Source: Polystyrenella longa
GTDB lineage: Bacteria > Planctomycetota > Planctomycetia > Planctomycetales > Planctomycetaceae
Length of the DNA stretch: 64,000 nt
Assembly: GCF_007750395.1 (NCBI RefSeq)
Contig: NZ_CP036281.1
Coordinates: forward strand, 4,239,001 to 4,303,000
Direction: 5' to 3'
Shown: positions 45,604-54,877 of the stretch, piece by piece
How the letters are laid out: each line of letters begins with the position of its first letter
Numbering within the stretch: the stretch's first letter is position 1
Position numbers and translations under genes: made by a program
Notes under the pieces: model-generated
What the model saw: the letters and a program-made list of their open reading frames with translations, nothing else
Told to the model about the DNA's origin: nothing
Database searches by the model: none

Positions 45604-47055
45604 ATGCCGTCCCAAACGAAAAATACCGCTTCCGATTCTGGAGTTTTCAAAGCGAGCTCCAAATCAAAAGCGTCTGCGAATGCCTCTCGGGATCATGCTA
45701 AGGAACAACGCAAAATGGATGCGGAATCACAAGCGAAAGAGGAACCGATCTCATTTCCTTCTGACGCCCGCTACGAGGAAGTCAAACGGAGTAATGTTCA
45801 CATCGCCGACCTGCAAAGTATGACGATGAAAGAACTGTTGAGTCTGGCGCGACAGGAGAGTATCAGCGAATACACGGGGCTGAAAAAACAAGATCTCATT
45901 TTCAAGATCCTCAAAGAACGAACAAAAATGAATGGTCTGATGTTCGGAGAGGGAACATTGGAAATTCTTCCGGACGGTTTCGGCTTTCTACGCAGCCCCG
46001 ACTACTACTATCTTCCCTGCCCGGATGACATTTACGTCAGTCCCAGCCAGATTCGCCGCTTCGGTTTGCGAAACGGAGCGACGGTAGCCGGCCAGATTCG
46101 ACCTCCCAAAGAAAATGAACGCTACTTTGCCCTCCTTCGAGTTGAAGCGATTAACGGACAGGATCCGAATCTCCTCACCGACAAAGTATTCTTCGATGAT
46201 CTGACCCCGCTGCATCCAGAGAGCCGCTTACGTCTTTCCGATCAACCAGATTCATATAGTACGCGTATCGTCGATCTTGTCGCACCAATCGGAATGGGAC
46301 AACGTGGATTGATTGTATCTCCACCCCGTGCCGGTAAGACGATCCTGCTGCAGCAACTGGCGAAGTCGGTCATCCAAAACCAACCCGATGCTTACGTGAT
46401 TATGCTGTTGATCGACGAACGTCCGGAAGAAGTAACCGAGATGGAACGTCAGGTTAAAGGCCACAACTGTGAGGTCATCAGTAGTACATTCGACGAACCA
46501 CCGAGTCGCCATATTCAGGTTTCGGAAATGGTTATCGAAAAAGCAAAACGGATGGTTGAGTACGGTCAAGATGTGATCATCTTCCTCGATTCCATCACTC
46601 GACTCGCTCGAGCCTGGAACACGGAAGTCCCTCACTCCGGCAAAATTCTTTCCGGGGGTGTAGACGCAAATGCACTACAACACCCCAAGCGATTCTTCGG
46701 AGCCGCTCGTAACGTTGAAGAAGGAGGCAGCCTGACCATCGTCGCCACGGCACTCGTCGATACGGGAAGCCGTATGGACGAGGTTATCTTCGAAGAATTT
46801 AAAGGGACCGGTAACACGGAACTGCACCTTGATCGCCGTATGGTTGAGAAGCGAATCTGGCCGGCCATTGATGTCAATAAATCAGGAACACGTCGTGAAG
46901 AACTACTGATGGACGAGGAAGAACTTCGTCGCGTCTGGATTCTCCGTCGAGTCCTAAACGATATGAACCCAGTCGATGCAATGGAACTTCTATTAAACCG
47001 GATCCAGAAGACCAAAACGAACGAAGAGTTTCTCCTCTCGATGAACCTGACCTAG
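45604..47055 (+). CDS. rho: Transcription termination factor Rho
   Basis: 483 residues from ATG 45604; in-frame ATG 45523 and TTG 45514 would lengthen it. A hexameric RNA helicase that ends transcription at untranslated RNA. An N-terminal Ser/Lys/Ala-rich extension (~1-65) precedes the Rho_N helix ([18 protein letters not shown]). The OB RNA-binding domain shows [19 protein letters not shown]. The ATPase has Walker [14 protein letters not shown] (near 240), Walker [15 protein letters not shown], the Q-loop GGVDANALQ and the R-loop [11 protein letters not shown]. All catalytic residues are intact. Confidence 0.97.
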   Translation: MPSQTKNTASDSGVFKASSKSKASANASRDHAKEQRKMDAESQAKEEPISFPSDARYEEVKRSNVHIADLQSMTMKELLSLARQESISEYTGLKKQDLIFKILKERTKMNGLMFGEGTLEILPDGFGFLRSPDYYYLPCPDDIYVSPSQIRRFGLRNGATVAGQIRPPKENERYFALLRVEAINGQDPNLLTDKVFFDDLTPLHPESRLRLSDQPDSYSTRIVDLVAPIGMGQRGLIVSPPRAGKTILLQQLAKSVIQNQPDAYVIMLLIDERPEEVTEMERQVKGHNCEVISSTFDEPPSRHIQVSEMVIEKAKRMVEYGQDVIIFLDSITRLARAWNTEVPHSGKILSGGVDANALQHPKRFFGAARNVEEGGSLTIVATALVDTGSRMDEVIFEEFKGTGNTELHLDRRMVEKRIWPAIDVNKSGTRREELLMDEEELRRVWILRRVLNDMNPVDAMELLLNRIQKTKTNEEFLLSMNLT

Positions 47056-47376
47056 TTTTCGGTTAAACTAAAATCAACAGATCGCGGCCAAGCGTTGGCA
47101 CCCTCAGGTAGCTTGCCACGCTGGTCGTGTTCCAAATCGATAAGAAGCTTGGAACAGAAAAACCGGTCCAGGTTGTTTTGGAAATCGTTATCGAGTGGTC
47201 TATCCATAACGATTATGCGGAAGAACGTTGAACCGTTCCAATCTGGTGGCTTCCTTGCTGCTGGACAGTCCTGATCTAAGGGAGTAGGTTGGGGAGCACT
47301 ATTTTTCGTTTCCTTTTCTCTCCACAGCAGCGATTTTAATTGCGCTCTACTTCATTTTAGAACAAGCCAAACAGAC
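47056..47376. other. Intergenic region between rho and ribH with a REP-like hairpin
   Basis: 321 bp. The main feature is AGCGTTGGCA (47091-47100) facing TGCCACGCT (47114-47122), an inverted repeat with one bulged T and the loop CCCTCAGGTAGCT. It lacks a T tract, so it is more like a solitary degenerate REP sequence than a rho-gene terminator. Nothing else was found. Confidence 0.4.
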
Positions 47377-47844
47377 ATGACTGAGGTAATCGAAGGCAAT
47401 CTTCTCATTCACGACCGGCAGATCGCCATTGTCGTCGCGCGCTGGAATGATTTGATCACTAGCCGACTTCTTGCCGGTGCCATTGACACCTTCAAACGGC
47501 ACGGTTTGAGCGAAGAGAATATCACCGTGGTGCATGTTCCCGGTTCTTTTGAGATTCCTCTCGCCGCCCAGGCGTTAGCGTCTCAGGAAAAATACGCTGG
47601 TGTTTGCTGTCTGGGTGCCGTCATTCAGGGAGAGACCTCTCACCATGAGTATATCAATCAGCCCGCAGCCGCTTCGTTAATGCAAATTGGACTCAAGCAC
47701 AATAAACCGGTCACGTTTGGAGTACTGACCTGCAGTAACATGGATCAAGCCATCGACCGTGCGGGTGGAAAAGCGGGGAATAAAGGGCAGGAAGCTGCTC
47801 TCGCCATGATTGAAATGGCTAACGTACTCGATCAGATCAAGTGA
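47377..47844 (+). CDS. ribH: 6,7-dimethyl-8-ribityllumazine synthase
   Basis: 155 residues, typical size. It joins 5-amino-6-ribitylaminouracil with dihydroxybutanone phosphate, the penultimate riboflavin step, and usually forms an icosahedral or pentameric shell. Motifs present: [13 protein letters not shown] (substrate-binding aromatic position is Trp), [13 protein letters not shown], and [15 protein letters not shown] with the catalytic His pair. [20 protein letters not shown] is also conserved. No other riboflavin gene is nearby. nusB follows 370 bp downstream, a ribH-nusB order seen in many bacteria. Confidence 0.96.
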   Translation: MTEVIEGNLLIHDRQIAIVVARWNDLITSRLLAGAIDTFKRHGLSEENITVVHVPGSFEIPLAAQALASQEKYAGVCCLGAVIQGETSHHEYINQPAAASLMQIGLKHNKPVTFGVLTCSNMDQAIDRAGGKAGNKGQEAALAMIEMANVLDQIK

Positions 47845-48214
47845 TCAGTCCCTAGATGTTTCTAAAACAGGAATCGCTTTCACCGATCAAATTTGGCATT
47901 CGGTGGACGGCTCTCGATCTGTTTTTGAATCCATGACCGTATTTGCATAGATTCTCCAAATCGACCCTTCTATAATTCTCTCCACGCAATTTGGCCGTAC
48001 CTTGATGCCGTATTCCACTTAGGTATATCTATTTTACTAAGCTGCCCGGGGTTGAAATCGCCTCTCGTTGCTCACTGTGGGTCATTCTCAGTAAGTTCGG
48101 CCTACGACGGCCGCTCCCGCAAAAGACGAGTGAACCGGGTTTCCCGAGCCAAGACGTCCTAGTCGGGATTCGATTTTATACGTTATCAACGGGATTCCAC
48201 CGACAGAGTACACC
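47845..48214. other. Intergenic region between ribH and nusB
   Basis: 370 bp with no credible gene, repeat or terminator. It probably contains the nusB promoter. Confidence 0.4.
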
Positions 48215-48652
48215 ATGAAAAAACGCAGCAAAGCGCGCGAAGTCGCTATTCAAATGCTGTATTTGAAAGACCTTAATCCCGATGCCGGGCCGGCCTCGAT
48301 TCATGCAGAAATTGCTAAACAGCTCTCGAACAGAGAACTCGAGCAGTTTGCATGGATCCTGTACTCTGGCGTCATGGAACATCGCGCCGAGTTGGACGAG
48401 AAGATCGTGCAAATCGCGCAGAACTGGTCGCTCGCGCGAATGGCCCCAACAGATCGAAATGTATTACGCTTAGGCGCATTCGAGCTGATCTATACCGACA
48501 CACATTATCGCATCGTGATCGATGAGGCAGTGGAATTGGCACGGCTGTTTGGCAATAAGCTGTCGGGACAATTCGTCAACGGGATTCTCGACAAACTTGT
48601 TCCGGCTCAAAATAGAGAAGCCAGTCCTGGACAGGCCGATTCGGCAGAGTAA
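48215..48652 (+). CDS. nusB: Transcription antitermination protein NusB
   Basis: 145 residues. All-helical RNA-binding protein that, with NusE (S10), assembles antitermination complexes on rRNA leaders. The N-terminus KKRSKAREVAIQMLYLKDL and the later WSLARMAPTDRNVLRLGAFEL, VIDEAVELARLFG and FVNGILDKL are the family landmarks. Length is normal. The gene converges on the PilZ gene with 10 bp between stops. Confidence 0.95.
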   Translation: MKKRSKAREVAIQMLYLKDLNPDAGPASIHAEIAKQLSNRELEQFAWILYSGVMEHRAELDEKIVQIAQNWSLARMAPTDRNVLRLGAFELIYTDTHYRIVIDEAVELARLFGNKLSGQFVNGILDKLVPAQNREASPGQADSAE

Positions 48653-48662
48653 GAGGTTCGAC

Positions 48663-49010
48663 TTATTCTTCGTCGCGCAGAAATCGTCCACCGCTCATGA
48701 ACATGCCGCGTTCAACGGGAATACACCATTCCAACAGGACACGGTATTCATAGCTGCGGTCGTCGGTGGCCATTTTGACGGTCACTTCGCCTGGATGAAT
48801 CGATCCCCTGTGGACGAGCCCCAAACCATTCCGGCTGACTTCCCGAGTCATGGCGTCGACAGTATTTCCGCGAAAGGTGACAATTTCGGCGGGTACGGAC
48901 AAGCTCAGCCGTTCCGCATCGCGAAGATCGATGTATTTCTTTTTCTCGAAGCTGTCGAGAATCGATTTGAGATCTTCAAGGGAAGGCCGGCTCCAGGGAT
49001 CGCTTGACAT
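48663..49010 (-). CDS. PilZ-domain protein
   Basis: 115 residues. After a helical N-terminus (PSLEDLKSILDSFEKKKY) comes RDAERLSLSVPAEI, with the RxxxR spacing of the c-di-GMP-binding arginine motif, then TREVSRNGLGLVHRG, matching the D/N-x-S/A-x-x-G motif (first position is Glu). The rest is a short beta barrel. It may bind cyclic di-GMP, though the Glu substitution lowers certainty. No partner domain is fused to it. It stands alone, converging on nusB. Confidence 0.75.
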   Translation of the reverse strand: MSSDPWSRPSLEDLKSILDSFEKKKYIDLRDAERLSLSVPAEIVTFRGNTVDAMTREVSRNGLGLVHRGSIHPGEVTVKMATDDRSYEYRVLLEWCIPVERGMFMSGGRFLRDEE

Positions 49011-49258
49011 AACCAGTCTCTGTCATTCTGCAGTTGGATGATCTTGGGAAGGATTCAGGCGACCTCAAGACGTGGTTTCACGCTGAGTTCGACCCAAATG
49101 GGTTCATCCAAACATAGGTTGCAGATCAGAGAGAGGCTGCGAAAATTGGACACTCGCTCAATTTTCCCCAGAGAATCGCGATCCGGTCTTCATGCTTCGT
49201 ATCAAGTTTGAGCTCAATCCCGAAAAGGCCAGAATGTTCTACGATTGAACGCTCAGAG

Positions 49259-51142
49259 CTATTCTGCCGTCGATGGATTGCCAGCAGCAGCCGGTGTACG
49301 GCGACGAATGATGAGGTAGCAGATCGTTCCCAGTGACAGGACAATTCCCAGCCAGCGACCGGGTAACTGAGTCGTTGACACTGTCGCTTCTGGCATTTCC
49401 GGAATATTCACTACGATCGATTCCGACTCTGCTTCGTCACCCCATTCGATATTTGGTAAATCTCCGCTGGAAGCGACTTTTCCGTTCGCTTCCATTTCGG
49501 GACCAGACTCGAAGCCGTTGGTCATTGCGAACTCAGGCGATTGCATTTCAAAAATCGGTTTTTGAATACTTGGACCGACGACAGTCGCCACAGCAAAAGC
49601 GGGAATCGAAACGTCGTCAGTTGCCACTGCATCAGTTACGAATTCTTCGATTCCTTTTTCAGAATCCCGTTCCTCATTTCCCCATTCCGGAAGTCCCAGC
49701 TTAACGGGTGCCGTTTGTGGAGCCTGTCCCGTTTGAACGGTCAGTTCAGTCCGAGGAACAAATTCGAATGTTGACTCTGGATTGAACGATGTCGAGGGTG
49801 GTAACTCGAGTGCCGGCGACTCGAAAGCGGGTGACTCAAATGCGGATGTCTTGGCTTCCAGTTCGAAGCCAGCAACCGTTTGAATTACCGGGTCACTCCC
49901 ATTGTCATCCAACCCTTCACTTCCAGGGAGGGTATTTTTTTTTCCCGCTCGTTCCAGCTTAGTTTGCCGAAACCAGTTCTCTTTCTCTTCAGGAGACATA
50001 AAGCGAGAGGGGACCGACTTAGAATCGAAGATCATTCGCCCGCTCTCCTGCTGGTAAGCCGGGTTAGGAGCAACCGGTTGACTGTCGATCCATTCTTTAT
50101 TCTGGCCTGCCTTTGAAGACTTCACCCCGGCATCTGCCGATTCCACCTCAAATGTGTTCTTCACGTCCTCTTCAGGTAACCACGCTTCAGAGGAAGCAGT
50201 ATCAAAACCGTCATCGGACGTCTCTTCTTTTATTTGCTCCTGAACCCAGTCGTCTGAAGCAACCGACTCGAACGCTTCACTTTCTTTGAAAGACTCAAAT
50301 TTCGACCGGAAGGAATCTTCTTCCTGCCCGAACGAGGCAGTCTCAATGTTTTGATTTGCTTTGGTTTCAAAAGGATTGCTGGAATCGAATGAACCAAATT
50401 GCAGCGAGTCGGATTCTTTCTTACTGGAACCAGAATTGGAAGCGACCTTTTCTTTGATCACCGCTTTCTCTTCGTTTTGCATAGCAGCAATTTTTTCAAA
50501 GTCTGCCCGCATCGAGTTGAGTTCTTCCTCGCTCTCTTTCTGCTCTTTTTCAACTTCTGCACCGATCCGAGCCATCGCTTCGTCGAACGAAGAATCGAAA
50601 TTCTGGACGCTATCTTGTTTCAGGCTGGCCATTTGTTTTTCAATGGTGCTTGTTTCCGGTAACCCGATTTTTTCGCCATCCAGATTCGAATATTGTCCTT
50701 CATCAATCTTCAGCTTGTCACTTCGCATGAATTGATCGAGGTCACGATCCAGTATGGAAGAAGCCTTCCGAATGTTGTTTCCCTCTTCCTCATCTGCTGA
50801 AGTGAGAGAGACAGCTCCATTCGATTCTTGAGTCGCACCGACCGTGTCTGGATCGACATCGGAGAATTCGTATTCTGCAAACAATGGATCATCCGCAGAC
50901 TGAAGTTCGTCTTCATCTTTATCGAACCACCCTTTGATTCGGCTCCCGATCGACTTTTTCTCGGCAAGCTGGACGTCAGTTTCATCTTCGATGGCCACCG
51001 ACTTGTCGTTTTTCTTCAGAAGGGAAGAAAACATTTCCCGAGGTCCTCGGGCGCAACCTGGCAGGCAGGTCACAGTGAAGACGGAGAACGCCACAGCGAT
51101 CATCAGAACAGATTTAATAGAGCGGGCTGGATAAGGCACCAC
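49259..51142 (-). CDS. Large acidic lipoprotein with C-terminal membrane anchor
   Basis: 627 residues. The N-terminus (VLMIAVAFSVFTVTCLPGC) is a lipoprotein signal with lipobox LPGC. The body is highly acidic, Ser/Glu/Phe-rich and low in hydrophobic structure, with repeated AFESPAFESP motifs; it looks mostly disordered, apart from a helix-prone Glu/Lys section near 170-240. The C-terminus has one membrane helix (GIVLSLGTICYLIIRRR). The composition recalls the N-terminal section of the DUF11 protein at the window start. Probably an envelope-spanning structural protein; no recognised domain. Confidence 0.7.
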   Translation of the reverse strand: MVPYPARSIKSVLMIAVAFSVFTVTCLPGCARGPREMFSSLLKKNDKSVAIEDETDVQLAEKKSIGSRIKGWFDKDEDELQSADDPLFAEYEFSDVDPDTVGATQESNGAVSLTSADEEEGNNIRKASSILDRDLDQFMRSDKLKIDEGQYSNLDGEKIGLPETSTIEKQMASLKQDSVQNFDSSFDEAMARIGAEVEKEQKESEEELNSMRADFEKIAAMQNEEKAVIKEKVASNSGSSKKESDSLQFGSFDSSNPFETKANQNIETASFGQEEDSFRSKFESFKESEAFESVASDDWVQEQIKEETSDDGFDTASSEAWLPEEDVKNTFEVESADAGVKSSKAGQNKEWIDSQPVAPNPAYQQESGRMIFDSKSVPSRFMSPEEKENWFRQTKLERAGKKNTLPGSEGLDDNGSDPVIQTVAGFELEAKTSAFESPAFESPALELPPSTSFNPESTFEFVPRTELTVQTGQAPQTAPVKLGLPEWGNEERDSEKGIEEFVTDAVATDDVSIPAFAVATVVGPSIQKPIFEMQSPEFAMTNGFESGPEMEANGKVASSGDLPNIEWGDEAESESIVVNIPEMPEATVSTTQLPGRWLGIVLSLGTICYLIIRRRTPAAAGNPSTAE

Positions 51143-51334
51143 ATCACCCCCGAATCAAGACGCATCAAAAAACAGAATGAATAACGATAGTTCAATCGAT
51201 ATCATTTTTTTCGACGATGCAGACCAGTATCGTTACGCGGTTTGGCCGGTTGTACTGATTTTGAAGGGGGAGATTACCTGAGAGACCTGACACAACGATC
51301 ACGTAAGCTAGTGAAACAGGGCTGACTTTGAGTA

Positions 51335-52078
51335 TCAGGAAACAGAGGCAGCTTCACGAGCGAGGCAGAAGATTTGAAATCGACCGATTTGCGGTGCCGG
51401 ATGCGGCTGAAGCTGTTGATCGAGTCGGTCGACCCTCCAACCGTTCGCCTGAGCCAGTTCAAAGAACTTTTCTGAATTGATACGGCCAGAATCGGCAAAC
51501 CAGCAGCGACCAGTAGGAGCGAGCAGCCGATCGAGAGCGAGCAGAATCGGTTCGTGAAAATCGGTTTCGTAAACGATTTCGCACCCGAAGATATGTTCAT
51601 ACTGGATGTCCGTCGGAGGATCATTCCAGTTAATCGTTATTCCCGTGAACGACTGGTCTCGCTGGTACCCTGCCTGTTCTGCATTCCAGCAAGCCAACTG
51701 AACCGCTTCCTTTCGGTAGTCTGAAAACGTGACATGCAGCCCTTCAGCCAAGGCCGCCAGACCAACCAATCCGATCCCACATCCCATTTCCAGGCAAAGG
51801 GCGCCTGTTTCCCAGTCTCCCTGCCGAAAAATCTCGGTCATGCGAATCGAAGCTGGCCAGAGTAACGCCCAATAGGGAACGTAAACTTCCGTTTCGTTTT
51901 CGCGAAGGACATCGGGATCGTCCAACAGCAGGTCGGGTTCCGCGGGACGTGTGAGTTCGAAATGACGATCGCCCGCTTCAATATGATCCCGGCTCCAGCC
52001 CCCTTGAACAGGGAAAGGACCAGGTACGCCACTATTCGCGTCTGAACCGTTCGCGTCTGAGTTGTTAATTTCTGCCAT
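51335..52078 (-). CDS. Class I SAM-dependent methyltransferase (METTL-like)
   Basis: 247 residues. The segment VPYWALLWPASIRMTEIF then CLEMGCGIGLVGLAALAEG is the motif I of the methyltransferase-16-like family, which methylates lysines or small molecules in the cytoplasm. VTFSDYRKEAVQLACWNAE is motif II, and the later IFGCEIVYETDFHEPIL corresponds to the D/E-V-x-Y pattern. The N-terminus is Asn/Asp/Ser-rich and variable. Substrate not predictable. It is divergent from the His-rich gene. Confidence 0.85.
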   Translation of the reverse strand: MAEINNSDANGSDANSGVPGPFPVQGGWSRDHIEAGDRHFELTRPAEPDLLLDDPDVLRENETEVYVPYWALLWPASIRMTEIFRQGDWETGALCLEMGCGIGLVGLAALAEGLHVTFSDYRKEAVQLACWNAEQAGYQRDQSFTGITINWNDPPTDIQYEHIFGCEIVYETDFHEPILLALDRLLAPTGRCWFADSGRINSEKFFELAQANGWRVDRLDQQLQPHPAPQIGRFQIFCLAREAASVS

Positions 52079-52438
52079 CGCCTACCCGTCACCATTATTC
52101 GAACATCCTTCCCCGGCATTAGAGACCGGAGGAGTTCTTCTTCCTGATAAACTAAGTATGCCTAATTTTAAACATGCATGCCTAGTCCCTGTTTGTACAC
52201 TTCTGGGAAAGAATGAACCTCATCTCTTCACCGGTGAGGAGCCGAATGGCCACTAAATTTAGATGAAAAACCGATTTTTTCATTTTATTTCGGACGACAT
52301 TCAGGCAAAATAGACATTCCATCTCTCTTTTTACACAAAGACTGCAACTCTCTGCAAACGATACTTACTTCCTTGACGTAAGAGATCCTGAATGGAACTT
52401 TCCATACGCCTCTCTTCGAAGACCTTTCTGAGCACGTA
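52079..52438. other. Intergenic region between methyltransferase and His-rich gene
   Basis: 360 bp between divergent genes. It is AT-rich around 52255-52330 and contains two CTGCAA boxes at 52342-52358 in direct orientation. No gene was found. Confidence 0.4.
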
Positions 52439-52891
52439 ATGTCTACTCAACTCACCAAATGGACGATGCTGACTGTTTATGTGTCGGCTATGGTTATTTC
52501 CATAGTTGCACATGATCCGTTCCATCGCCATACGCATGAGTCTGTCGAGGGAGATCACGTATCAAAAACTCAGTTGTCGGGATCAAATCATTCGCACGGC
52601 AAACATCGTCACCACGGGCATGATGATCATGTGCATGATCACTCCCACGGCGATCATCATGATGAAACAACCGCTGCGACTGCTGAAGCACCGCACTCTC
52701 ATCAACACAATCACGACGGCCATGAAGATTGTCCTGTCTGTGAATTCCTGTCCTTGAAATGTATCGAAGCGACTGTTGCTGAAGTCGAATCCGCCAGTGA
52801 GCTTATCACGCTGGCGAGCCAAAACGGGCAATGCTATCACGCCGCGTTCTCTCCCTATCAGCCTCCTTCCCGGGCACCTCCTGTCTGCTGA
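52439..52891 (+). CDS. His-rich exported protein, DUF2946-like
   Basis: 150 residues. A hydrophobic N-terminus (MLTVYVSAMVISIVA) acts as a signal sequence or anchor. About 30-100 is extremely His/Asp-rich (HGKHRHHGHDDHVHDHSHGD and similar), then CPVCEFLSL near 104 and a C-terminal PPSRAPPVC. The CPVC and PP-x-RAPP features are those of DUF2946 proteins, small exported proteins near metal transport genes. It probably binds divalent cations outside the cytoplasm. No transporter gene is adjacent. Confidence 0.7.
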   Translation: MSTQLTKWTMLTVYVSAMVISIVAHDPFHRHTHESVEGDHVSKTQLSGSNHSHGKHRHHGHDDHVHDHSHGDHHDETTAATAEAPHSHQHNHDGHEDCPVCEFLSLKCIEATVAEVESASELITLASQNGQCYHAAFSPYQPPSRAPPVC

Positions 52892-53293
52892 ATACGACCA
52901 TGTATCGTTACGGGAATCCCTGCGCGATGTTATTTCGCGAGAGACTAAGGTTGTTGTCATTTCTTGTCTATTACAAGACGTCTGCTATTTCGTCACACGA
53001 AATGAAGACGGACAACAGCGGCAATGGTCTCTGTCGGGCGCTACGATTTGTGACTGATGTTTCTTAATGAAATCACCACAAAAGCGTTTTTGTGCCATTC
53101 ACCAGATATTCTCCGAGGTTGCGCAGTCTCTTTTTGTTTGCAGCTATTTCATATGCCTCCGGCTGCGCATTGAGTTCTAAAACTATCTGTTTTCAGTGAC
53201 TCCACTGCGGATAGAGCTACCTCAATTATTTCGATTCATTCAGATCATTCATCATAGATTCATTCAGATCATTCATCATACAGGAGTTTCCTC
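52892..53293. other. Intergenic region upstream of the DUF1559 gene
   Basis: About 400 bp. Apart from the 24-bp tandem duplication at 53233-53280 and the ribosome-binding site, no gene or clear promoter is seen. Confidence 0.4.
53233..53280. repeat. Perfect 24-bp tandem duplication in the DUF1559 leader
   Basis: Positions 53233-53256 and 53257-53280 are identical, each containing ATTCATTCAGATCATTCATC. The second copy ends 3 bp before CAGGAG, the ribosome-binding site of the following gene. It may alter leader structure or be a replication-slippage product. Confidence 0.95.
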
Positions 53294-54220
53294 ATGTCTT
53301 TCACTCTCTCTAAAAAGCGATACCCTCGCGCCGGTTTCACCTTGGTGGAATTACTGGTCGTGATGGCAATCATTTCCGTGCTCCTTGGCTTGCTGCTTCC
53401 TGCTGTACAACAGGCAAGAACAGCAGCCCGTCGCACCCAGAACAGAAACAATCTCAAACAAATCGGGATTGCTCTGCACAATTACCTCGACCTCAATCGA
53501 CAGTTTCCATCGGGCTGGCAAGGCTATGATTCCAGTGGCGAACCGGATATCGAAGGGAGCAATGGTGTTGGTTGGGCATTAACGATTCTTCCCATGATGG
53601 AACAGTTCAACGTCTACGATAATTTCGATTTCAGCGTCAACGTTGAAGATCCAATTAACGATCTGGCGCGTCAACAATACTTGGGCGCTTTCCGCAACCC
53701 ACTCGATGTCGGTCCTAAGTTATGGACGATAGAAAATGAAGATCCAGGTGACCCTAACCCCAACCTGCCGATGCTTTTGGCTACAGCCAACTATATTGGT
53801 GTCTTTGGAACAACCGAATTGGAAGACTGCCATGGATTACCCCCAGGTGAACAATGTGTGGGGAACGGTGTGTTTTATCACAACAGCGAAACTCGCCCGG
53901 TCGACTTTCACGATGGCCTGACCCACACCTATATGGTGGGAGAACGTAAAACGGACGAAGAACTCGAATGGTTTTCGACATGGGTGGGGAATATTTCAGG
54001 TGGTGAGGAGCACATGGCTCGTTTTCTGGGTGTTGCTGACCATACACCGAACCACCCCGATGCTCACTTCGAGGATTTCAGCAGTTGGGATGCCACCGGA
54101 GTGATGTTCCTGTATGGCGACGGCCATGTTGGATTCGTCGGAGAGAACATTAACGAAACGATCTTTCAGGCGCTTTCCACGGTCCACGGTCACGAACCTT
54201 ATCTCGCTCCTGATAATTAA
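53294..54220 (+). CDS. DUF1559 pseudopilin-like protein
   Basis: 308 residues. The N-terminus carries a type IV prepilin signal: RAGFTLVELLVVMAIISVLLGLLLPAVQ, cleaved before Phe after the Gly, with Glu at +5. The next helix AARRTQNRNNLKQIGIALHNYLD is the DUF1559 signature. The C-terminal part includes the family motif VMFLYGDGHVGFV. DUF1559 proteins are numerous in planctomycetes and are thought to be cell-surface pseudopilins; individual functions are unknown. A CAGGAG ribosome-binding site lies 9 bp before the ATG. A terminator follows. It has no pilus-assembly genes beside it. Confidence 0.93.
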   Translation: MSFTLSKKRYPRAGFTLVELLVVMAIISVLLGLLLPAVQQARTAARRTQNRNNLKQIGIALHNYLDLNRQFPSGWQGYDSSGEPDIEGSNGVGWALTILPMMEQFNVYDNFDFSVNVEDPINDLARQQYLGAFRNPLDVGPKLWTIENEDPGDPNPNLPMLLATANYIGVFGTTELEDCHGLPPGEQCVGNGVFYHNSETRPVDFHDGLTHTYMVGERKTDEELEWFSTWVGNISGGEEHMARFLGVADHTPNHPDAHFEDFSSWDATGVMFLYGDGHVGFVGENINETIFQALSTVHGHEPYLAPDN

Positions 54221-54290
54221 TCGTATCAGAGGAGGGAAAAGCTCCTCGATGCAGACAGAGTCTTACAATCACTAATTAATGCAAACAGGC

Positions 54291-54320
54291 AACCCGCTGG
54301 CTCAAACCAGCGGGTTTTCT
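54291..54320 (+). terminator. Intrinsic terminator of the DUF1559 gene
   Basis: AACCCGCTGG (54291-54300) pairs perfectly with CCAGCGGGTT (54307-54316) across loop CTCAAA, followed by TTCT. Confidence 0.88.
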
Positions 54321-54674
54321 TATGGATGGAAGAAATCAGATCCACGTGAGCCATCTCATGTGACATTGGTGCGCTTTTGGTTCATTCGGCACTGTGATAC
54401 GTACCCCGAAACACCAGTATCTGTCACATTAAGTTTCAATTTCAAACTGGACTGCGTCCTGATTCACTGGGGAACTTAATGCGAAAACCCAATTAGGCCG
54501 TTTTTTGCCCTAACCTCCTGCGCAACGTAGCAACAACGAAAGATAGAGAACTAAGAGAACTTGTACTGCCACAAAAACGGTGGAATGACCGGCATGATCG
54601 AATGTTTTTAACATGCTGTTTCCAAGGTATTTAGGTCAGAGTATGCTGGTATACGAGGGGACGGAATCTCCCCG

Positions 54675-54703
54675 TTGACAGAGTCTGGATGCAGGTGTAA
54701 AGT
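54675..54703 (+). promoter_or_regulatory. Candidate promoter of the amidase/hydrolase operon
   Basis: Perfect -35 TTGACA (54675-54680), 17-bp spacer, then TAAAGT (54698-54703). It is 175 bp before the amidase TTG start. Confidence 0.4.
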
Positions 54704-54877
54704 CCCTCGCAAGTGAGCCAGTCTCGTCGTTGACGAAATCTGTCCACTTAGGATGAAACACAGGAAGGTCTTCAAAATCAGTTTCAGCAGACCATTGAAC
54801 TAAACCGTTTCTTATGATTCGGCGAACTCAATCCCTTCTGTGAAAGAGAACTCAGGCGGGCTGTCAGGAGGACGGCA

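Larger units (their letters stand above)
54221..54877. other. Intergenic region upstream of the amidase gene
   Basis: 657 bp. It holds the DUF1559 terminator and a candidate promoter at 54675-54703. GGGGA/TCCCC near 54657-54672 makes a small hairpin just upstream of that promoter. No gene was found. Confidence 0.4.

Noticed and set aside
52342-52358. Two CTGCAA boxes upstream of the His-rich gene as a second Fur-type operator
   Set aside because: They are direct, not inverted, repeats, each has a mismatch from TTGCAA, and the spacing is one base shorter than in the palindrome at 20268-20284.
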